Origin: Solimonas sp040377605
GTDB taxonomy: Bacteria > Pseudomonadota > Gammaproteobacteria > Nevskiales > Nevskiaceae
NCBI GenBank assembly: GCA_040377605.1
Contig: JBEIOK010000087.1
Coordinates: forward strand, 1 to 10,804
Length of the DNA stretch: 10,804 nucleotides
Direction: 5' to 3'
Positions 6,355 through 10,804 of this stretch are shown piece after piece. The number at the start of each line of letters is the position of its first letter. Position 1 is the first letter of the stretch. The notes beneath the pieces were generated by a model. It saw nothing but the letters and a program-made list of their open reading frames with translations. It had not been told where the DNA came from and made no database searches. Position numbers and translations under genes: made by a program.

Positions 6355-7827
6355 ATGACTGAAAAGCAAGCTGAGAAGCTGATCTTCGAAGTGTCGCGTC
6401 CGGGCCGCGTCGCCCACGCCCAGAATCCGGGGACGGGGGTCGATGTCTCGGGGATTCCCGATGCCCTGCGCCGCAAGGCTCGCCCCGGTCTGCCGGAAGT
6501 CTCGGAGCTGCAGGCGGTGCGCCATTTCACGCGCCTGTCGCAGAAGAACTTCTCGATCGACACGCACTTCTACCCGTTGGGTTCGTGCACGATGAAGTAC
6601 AACCCGCGCGCCTGTAACACGCTGGCGATGCTGCCGGAGTTCCTGGCGCGTCACCCGCTGGCGCCGGAGTCGCACTCGCAGGGCTTCCTGGCGTGCATGT
6701 ACGAGTTGCAGGAGATCCTGAAGGATGTCACCGGCATGGCCGGCGTGTCGCTGACACCGATGGCCGGTGCGCAGGGCGAGTTCGCCGGCGTGGCCATGAT
6801 CCAGGCCTACCACAAGGCACGTAACGATCTGGCCCGCACCGAGATTCTGGTGCCGGATGCGGCGCACGGCACCAACCCGGCAACAGCCGCCATGCTCGGC
6901 TGCACCGTGCGCGAGATTCCGACCAATGACGACGGCGACGTCGATGTCGAAGCGCTGAAGGCTGCCGTGGGCCCGCAGACGGCGGGCATCATGCTGACCA
7001 ACCCGTCGACCTTCGGCGTGTTCGAGCGCCGCATCAAGGAGATTGCCGGCATCGTCCACGAGGCTGGTGGCCTGCTGTACTACGACGGTGCCAACCTCAA
7101 TGCGATTCTCGGCAAGGTGCGCCCCGGTGACATGGGCTTCGATGTTATCCACATGAACCTGCACAAGACCTTCTCGACGCCGCATGGCGGTGGCGGGCCG
7201 GGGGCCGGTGCGGTGGGTGTGTCAGAGCGGCTGAAGCCGTTCATGCCGATCCCGGTGGTCGGTCAGCAGGGCGACGCCTATCGCTGGCTGGATGAGCGCG
7301 ACCTGCCGCAGTCGATCGGCCGGCTGTCCGCGTGGATGGGCAATGCCGGTGTGCTGCTGCGCGCTTATGTCTATGCGCGTCTGCTGGGTCGCGAGGGCAT
7401 GCATCGTGTCGGCGAGTTCGCCACGCTCAATGCCAACTATCTGGCGGCGCGTCTCAAGGAGCAGGGCTTCGATCTTGCATTCCCGAAGCGCCGTGCCAGC
7501 CATGAATTCATCATCACCCTGAAACGCCAGAAGCAGGCCATCGAGCTGACCGCGACCGACGTTGCCAAGCGCCTGCTCGATTACGGCTATCACGCGCCGA
7601 CGATCTACTTCCCGCTGCTGGTCCCGGAATGCTTGCTGATCGAGCCGACCGAGACCGAGGATAAGGAGACGCTGGATGCGTTCGTCGACGCCCTGGTCAG
7701 GATCTGGGACGAGGCCAAGGCCGACATCGCCTATGTGAAAGGTGCGCCCTACACGATGCCGGTTCGTCGCCTGGACGACGTGCGCGCCGCGCGCCAGCTC
7801 GACTTGCGCTGGCAGCCGACGACTTGA
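6355..7827 (+). CDS. gcvPB: Glycine dehydrogenase (decarboxylating) subunit 2, P protein beta
   Basis: This 490-residue protein is the C-terminal, PLP-binding half of glycine decarboxylase and would form the active P protein with GcvPA. The PLP Schiff-base lysine is Lys271 in NLHKTFSTPHGGGGPGAG (268-285). Other family blocks are FSIDTHFYPLGSCTMKYNPR (66-85), DAAHGTNPA (168-176), the glycine-rich loop after Lys271, and YGYHAPTIYFP near the C-terminus. It begins LIFEVSRPGR (9-18) after a short variable extension. The gap from the tpx stop is 9 bases and no good Shine-Dalgarno sequence precedes the ATG, suggesting translation coupled to tpx. Length and motifs are normal, with no sign of decay. 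Confidence 0.96.
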   Translation: MTEKQAEKLIFEVSRPGRVAHAQNPGTGVDVSGIPDALRRKARPGLPEVSELQAVRHFTRLSQKNFSIDTHFYPLGSCTMKYNPRACNTLAMLPEFLARHPLAPESHSQGFLACMYELQEILKDVTGMAGVSLTPMAGAQGEFAGVAMIQAYHKARNDLARTEILVPDAAHGTNPATAAMLGCTVREIPTNDDGDVDVEALKAAVGPQTAGIMLTNPSTFGVFERRIKEIAGIVHEAGGLLYYDGANLNAILGKVRPGDMGFDVIHMNLHKTFSTPHGGGGPGAGAVGVSERLKPFMPIPVVGQQGDAYRWLDERDLPQSIGRLSAWMGNAGVLLRAYVYARLLGREGMHRVGEFATLNANYLAARLKEQGFDLAFPKRRASHEFIITLKRQKQAIELTATDVAKRLLDYGYHAPTIYFPLLVPECLLIEPTETEDKETLDAFVDALVRIWDEAKADIAYVKGAPYTMPVRRLDDVRAARQLDLRWQPTT

Positions 7828-7889
7828 ACGGGCAGGATGCCGGACCCACTACGGGCTCAGTGTGGCCACGACAGCAGGAGAGTTGAGGC

Positions 7890-8249
7890 ATGGCAGATGG
7901 CATCAAGGGGTGGCCGCGCCTGATTCGCGCCACCAAGGTCTCCTACTGGGGGCTGGGGTGGGCGCTGCGCGAGGAAGAGGCGTTCAAGATCGAGTTCCTG
8001 CTCGCGCTGGTCCTCATCCCGCTGGCCATCTGGCTGGGCGACTCCGGCCTGGAGCGCGCGGTGATGGCCTTCAGCATCGTGTTTGTCCTGATCGTTGAAT
8101 TATTGAACACCGCAGTCGAGGTCGTGGTCGATCGTATCGGCACCGAGCGGCATGTGCTCTCGGGTCGCGCCAAGGACCTGGGCTCCGCCGCGGTGCATCT
8201 GTCCCTGTTGCAGGTCCCGCTGGTCTGGGGCCTGATCCTCTTCGGTTAA
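7890..8249 (+). CDS. dgkA: Diacylglycerol kinase DgkA (integral membrane)
   Basis: This 119-residue inner-membrane enzyme phosphorylates diacylglycerol with ATP to phosphatidic acid, returning lipid released by envelope reactions to phospholipid synthesis. It has an amphipathic N-terminus and three hydrophobic segments (about 35-50, 57-76 and 100-118), as in the trimeric E. coli enzyme. The conserved catalytic block EFLLA... VELLNTAVEVVVDRIG (69-84) keeps Glu70, Asn73 and Glu77, matching E. coli Glu69, Asn72 and Glu76. The second block SGRAKDLGSAAV (91-102) is also intact. AGGAG (7876-7880) and GAGG (7885-7888) precede the ATG. The gap of 62 bases from gcvPB is the largest in the plus-strand cluster; I see no terminator and no convincing promoter in it. 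This is the DgkA membrane family, not the soluble DgkB type. Confidence 0.95.
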   Translation: MADGIKGWPRLIRATKVSYWGLGWALREEEAFKIEFLLALVLIPLAIWLGDSGLERAVMAFSIVFVLIVELLNTAVEVVVDRIGTERHVLSGRAKDLGSAAVHLSLLQVPLVWGLILFG

Positions 8250-8273
8250 ACCAGAAAAAAGAAACATCTCGCC

Positions 8274-9206
8274 ATGTCAGCTCTCATCTGCGGTTCGCTC
8301 GCCTTCGACACGATCATGGTCTTCCCGGGCCAGTTCAAGAACGAAATCCTCCCGGACAAGGTGCATATCCTCAACGTCGCCTTCCTCGTGCCACAGCTGC
8401 GCCGCGAGTACGGTGGCACCGCTGGCAACATCGCCTACAACCTCAAGCTGCTGGGCGGCGAGGGGTATCCGATGGGCACGGTTGGCAAGGATTTCGATCG
8501 CTACGCCGAGTGGCTCGACAAGAACGAGATCTCCCGCAAGTACATCAAGGTCATCGACGAGGCTTACACCGCGCAGGCCTACATCACCACTGATCTCGAC
8601 GACAACCAGATCACGGCCTTCCATCCGGGTGCGATGAACCATGCGCATACCCAGGCGGTTCCGACCAAGGGCATCAAGGTCGGCACGGTGTCGCCGGACG
8701 GCCGCGACGGCATGATCCAGCACGCGAAGCAGTTCTTCGAGGGTGGCATTCCGTTCCTGTTCGATCCCGGCCAGGGCCTGCCGATGTTCAATGGTGATGA
8801 GCTGAAGAGCTTCATCACCCAGGCCTCGTACGTCGCGGTCAACGACTACGAATCCGAGGTGCTGATGGATCGCACCGGCTGGACGCTGAAGCAGATTGCC
8901 GAGCGCGTCGACGCGTTGATCGTGACGCGCGGCGGCAAGGGCTCGCAGATCTTTGCCAAGAACAAGCTCTATGAGATTCCGTGCGCCAAGGCCGATTCGC
9001 TGACCGATCCCACCGGCTGCGGTGACGCGTTCCGCGGCGGGTTGCTCTACGGCCTGCAGAAGGGTCTGGATTGGGAGACCACCGGGCGCATTGCCTCGCT
9101 GATGGGCGCCTACAACATCGAGCGCCCGGGCACGCAGAACCACCACTTCACGATGGATCAGTTCAAGCTGCGCTTCAAGAAGGAATTCCGCTACGACCTC
9201 GTCTGA
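8274..9206 (+). CDS. PfkB-family sugar/nucleoside kinase, probably adenosine kinase
   Basis: This 310-residue cytoplasmic kinase belongs to the ribokinase/PfkB family. The N-terminal substrate-side signature is GGTAGNIAYNLKLLGG (48-63), and the C-terminal ATP/anion-hole signature is DPTGCGDAFRGG (245-256) with catalytic base Asp251. Other family features are a nucleotide segment IVTRGGKGS (216-224) and NDYE (190-193). The start MSALICGSLAFDTIMVFP and the phrase TTDLDDNQITAFHPGAM (105-121) read like proteins annotated as adenosine kinase in other proteobacteria, so phosphorylation of adenosine to AMP is the best guess. Family membership is firm but the substrate is not; ribose or another nucleoside is possible. 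It follows dgkA by 24 bases, which include a short A-run (8255-8260) but no clear Shine-Dalgarno sequence, and is followed by rlmI after 18 bases. Confidence 0.85.
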   Translation: MSALICGSLAFDTIMVFPGQFKNEILPDKVHILNVAFLVPQLRREYGGTAGNIAYNLKLLGGEGYPMGTVGKDFDRYAEWLDKNEISRKYIKVIDEAYTAQAYITTDLDDNQITAFHPGAMNHAHTQAVPTKGIKVGTVSPDGRDGMIQHAKQFFEGGIPFLFDPGQGLPMFNGDELKSFITQASYVAVNDYESEVLMDRTGWTLKQIAERVDALIVTRGGKGSQIFAKNKLYEIPCAKADSLTDPTGCGDAFRGGLLYGLQKGLDWETTGRIASLMGAYNIERPGTQNHHFTMDQFKLRFKKEFRYDLV

Positions 9207-9224
9207 CCCGGAAAAGCCCCTCCC

Positions 9225-10415
9225 GTGAGCGAAAGCCTGAAGCCGCTGCGACTCAACGCTCACGCGGATCGACGCCTGCGTGTCGGGCATCTGTGGATCT
9301 ACAGCAACGAGGTCGATGTCGCCAAGACACCGCTGAAGGCCTTCACGCCCGGTGAGCTGGTGCGGGTCGAAGATGCGCGTGGCAAGTCGCTGGGCATCGC
9401 CTACCTGAATCCGAATACGTTGCTGAGCGGGCGCATCCTCAGCAGCAAGTCGGACGCGGTAATCGACGCGACCTGGTTCCTGCGGCGACTGCAATCGGCG
9501 CTGGCGTTGCGCGAGCGTCTGTATGCCGAGCCGTACTACCGCCTGGTCTACGGCGAGTCCGACGGCTTGCCGGGCCTGATCGTCGACCGTTATGGCGATT
9601 ATCTGTCGGTACAGATCACGACCGCCGGCATGGAGCGCCTGAAACCGTTCCTGCTCGACGCCCTGCAGCAACTGCTGCAGCCGCGCGGCATCGTGCTGCG
9701 CAACGACAGCAGCTCACGCGAGCAGGAACAGCTGCCGGCCGAGAACGACGTCATCGGCACCGTGCCGGACACGGTCGAGATCGTCGAAGACGGTGTGCGT
9801 TATGCAGTCGCCCTGGCCGCCGGGCAGAAGACCGGGTTCTTCTACGACCAACGCGACAATCGCGGTCGCCTGCGCCGCTACGTGGCCGGCAAGTCGGTAC
9901 TGGACGTCTTCAGCTACGTCGGCGCCTGGGCGCTGCGGGCAGCGCACTACGGTGCCAGCGCCGTCACCTGCCTGGACGCCTCGCAGCCGGCGCTGGACGC
10001 GGCGCAGGTCAACGCGCGGCTCAATGGCGTGTCGCTGGAGACGATCCGGGAGGATGCGCTGGCGGGTCTCAAGGCCCTGCGCGGGGCCGGCCGGAGCTTC
10101 GACGTCATCGTGGTCGACCCTCCGGCGCTGATCAAGCGCAAGAAGGATGTCGATGCCGGTCAGGAGCACTACGCCGCCCTCAACCGGGCCGCGATGCAGC
10201 TGCTGTCCGCGGATGGCATCCTGATCGCCTGCTCCTGCTCGCATCACCTGGAAACGGAGCAGCTGCAGCGCCTCCTGCTGCGCGAGTCCAAGACGCTGGG
10301 CCGCCGGCTGCAGATCCTGGAACAGGGCGGGCAGGGGCCGGACCACCCGGTGCACCCGGCGATCCCGGAGACCCGGTACCTGAAGGGCTTCGTCTGCCGC
10401 GTTGTCAGCGGCTGA
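9225..10415 (+). CDS. rlmI: 23S rRNA (cytosine-5) methyltransferase RlmI-type
   Basis: This 396-residue protein has exactly the length of E. coli RlmI, which makes m5C1962 of 23S rRNA using S-adenosylmethionine. It starts at a GTG. Residues 1 to about 75 form the RNA-binding PUA-like domain (RVGHLWIYSNEV, 19-30). The central part has YRLVYGESDGLPGLIVDRYG (105-124). The SAM-binding domain includes GQKTGFFYDQRDNR (200-213), motif I VLDVFSYVGAWAL (225-237), motif IV VDPPALIK (297-304) and motif VI IACSCSHH (334-341), whose Cys338 aligns with the SCS cysteine of E. coli. The C-terminus DHPVHPAIPETRYLKGFVCRV matches the family end. The ribosome site is weak (GGAAAAG, 9210-9216, rather far upstream). 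It lies 18 bases after the kinase. Related RlmK/RlmL-type enzymes differ in domain order, so RlmI is preferred. Confidence 0.93.
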   Translation: MSESLKPLRLNAHADRRLRVGHLWIYSNEVDVAKTPLKAFTPGELVRVEDARGKSLGIAYLNPNTLLSGRILSSKSDAVIDATWFLRRLQSALALRERLYAEPYYRLVYGESDGLPGLIVDRYGDYLSVQITTAGMERLKPFLLDALQQLLQPRGIVLRNDSSSREQEQLPAENDVIGTVPDTVEIVEDGVRYAVALAAGQKTGFFYDQRDNRGRLRRYVAGKSVLDVFSYVGAWALRAAHYGASAVTCLDASQPALDAAQVNARLNGVSLETIREDALAGLKALRGAGRSFDVIVVDPPALIKRKKDVDAGQEHYAALNRAAMQLLSADGILIACSCSHHLETEQLQRLLLRESKTLGRRLQILEQGGQGPDHPVHPAIPETRYLKGFVCRVVSG

Positions 10416-10441
10416 AAGCTTCATCTTCCCGCCGGTACAAT
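10412..10441 (+). promoter_or_regulatory. Candidate sigma-70 promoter for lgt, possibly leaderless
   Basis: TACAAT (10436-10441) matches five of six bases of the -10 consensus and lies 18 bases after CTGAAA (10412-10417), a four-of-six -35 match. Initiation about seven bases past the -10 would fall at or next to the lgt ATG at 10449, giving a leaderless or nearly leaderless message; no Shine-Dalgarno sequence precedes that ATG. The -35 overlaps the end of rlmI. This rests on motif match alone. Confidence 0.35.
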
Positions 10442-10448
10442 GCCGGCC

Positions 10449-10804
10449 ATGCTTATCCATCCCGCTATTGATCCGGTCGCCCTGAAGCTCGGGCCGCTGG
10501 CCGTGCACTGGTACGGCCTCATGTATCTGCTCGGCTTTCTGGGCTTCTGGTGGTTCGGCACGCGGCGGGCCCGACATCCGCAGTTCCAATGGCCTCAGGA
10601 GCGGGTGTCCGATCTGCTGTTCTACGGTGTGCTGGGCGTGATTCTCGGCGGGCGCATCGGCTACACGGTGTTCTACAACTTCGGCGCATTCCTCGCCGAC
10701 CCGCTGATGCTCTTCCGCATCTGGGAAGGTGGCATGTCCTTCCACGGTGGCCTGATCGGCGTGCTGGTGGCAATCGGCTGGTTCGCGCGCGTGCACAAGC
10801 TGCG
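10449..10804 (+). CDS. lgt: Prolipoprotein diacylglyceryl transferase Lgt, 5' part
   Basis: Lgt moves diacylglyceryl from phosphatidylglycerol to the lipobox cysteine of prolipoproteins, the first step of lipoprotein maturation in the inner membrane. The first 118 residues are present before the right edge cuts the gene. LAVHWYGLMYLLGF (17-30) contains Tyr22, matching essential E. coli Tyr26; GGRIGYTVFYNF (67-78) and GGMSFHGGLIGV (94-105) contain His99, matching essential His103. Hydrophobic segments are at about 16-36, 57-77 and 97-112. I chose the ATG at 10449 because it best fits the family N-terminus; an in-frame ATG at 10440 adds three residues and lies within the -10-like hexamer. It begins 33 bases after rlmI. 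PotF, a probable lipoprotein, would be among its substrates. Confidence 0.95.
   Translation, partial: MLIHPAIDPVALKLGPLAVHWYGLMYLLGFLGFWWFGTRRARHPQFQWPQERVSDLLFYGVLGVILGGRIGYTVFYNFGAFLADPLMLFRIWEGGMSFHGGLIGVLVAIGWFARVHKL

Noticed and set aside
5941..7185. 414-codon open frame antisense to tpx and gcvPB
   Set aside because: It is a composition artefact opposite two strongly recognised genes.
7828..7889. Terminator or promoter between gcvPB and dgkA
   Set aside because: No stable hairpin with a T-run and no convincing -10/-35 pair is visible in the 62 bases.
8277..9671. 464-codon open frame antisense to the PfkB kinase and rlmI
   Set aside because: It spans two well-supported genes on the other strand, has no family motif and shows typical antisense composition.
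9714..10796. 360-codon open frame antisense to rlmI and lgt
   Set aside because: It crosses the rlmI-lgt junction and contains no domain; both sense genes are well supported.

Overview
The window is GC-rich, almost fully coding DNA from a bacterium. It is most likely a gammaproteobacterium: Tpx, GcvT, RlmI, DgkA, PotG, PotF and Lgt all read closely like their Escherichia coli counterparts. The glycine decarboxylase split into two subunits (gcvPA/gcvPB) and the PfkB-family kinase are not E. coli features and suggest a deeper, high-GC branch such as the Xanthomonadales/Nevskiales type; that placement is inference. There is no transposase, integrase, tRNA, rRNA or CRISPR array.

Left side, minus strand (1-2329): a putrescine-type ABC importer operon in the order potF (binding protein, probably a lipoprotein), potG (ATPase) and the first 18 codons of potH (permease), which runs off the left edge. 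Middle (2330-2912): a 583-base divergent non-coding region. Its left part is the potF upstream region with two GC-rich inverted repeats. Its right part carries a tandem glycine riboswitch (about 2603-2783) followed by a 130-base spacer with a strong hairpin before gcvT.

Right side, plus strand (2913-10804): gcvT, gcvH, gcvPA, tpx, gcvPB, dgkA, a PfkB-family (adenosine-kinase-like) kinase, rlmI and the 5' part of lgt. All are co-directional with gaps of 9 to 62 bases, so long read-through transcription is plausible. GcvT, GcvH and GcvPA/PB are the T, H and P proteins of the glycine cleavage system; the L protein (lipoamide dehydrogenase) is not in the window, as is usual. Glycine sensed by the riboswitch would control its own breakdown into CO2, ammonia and 5,10-methylene-tetrahydrofolate.

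The most unusual point is the thiol peroxidase gene tpx placed exactly between the two halves of the P protein, with gcvPB following after only 9 bases and lacking a clear ribosome binding site. I see no wholly unknown gene family here. The points worth following are the tpx insertion, the deviant second riboswitch aptamer and its leader, the substituted ligand site of PotF, and a possible leaderless promoter for lgt.
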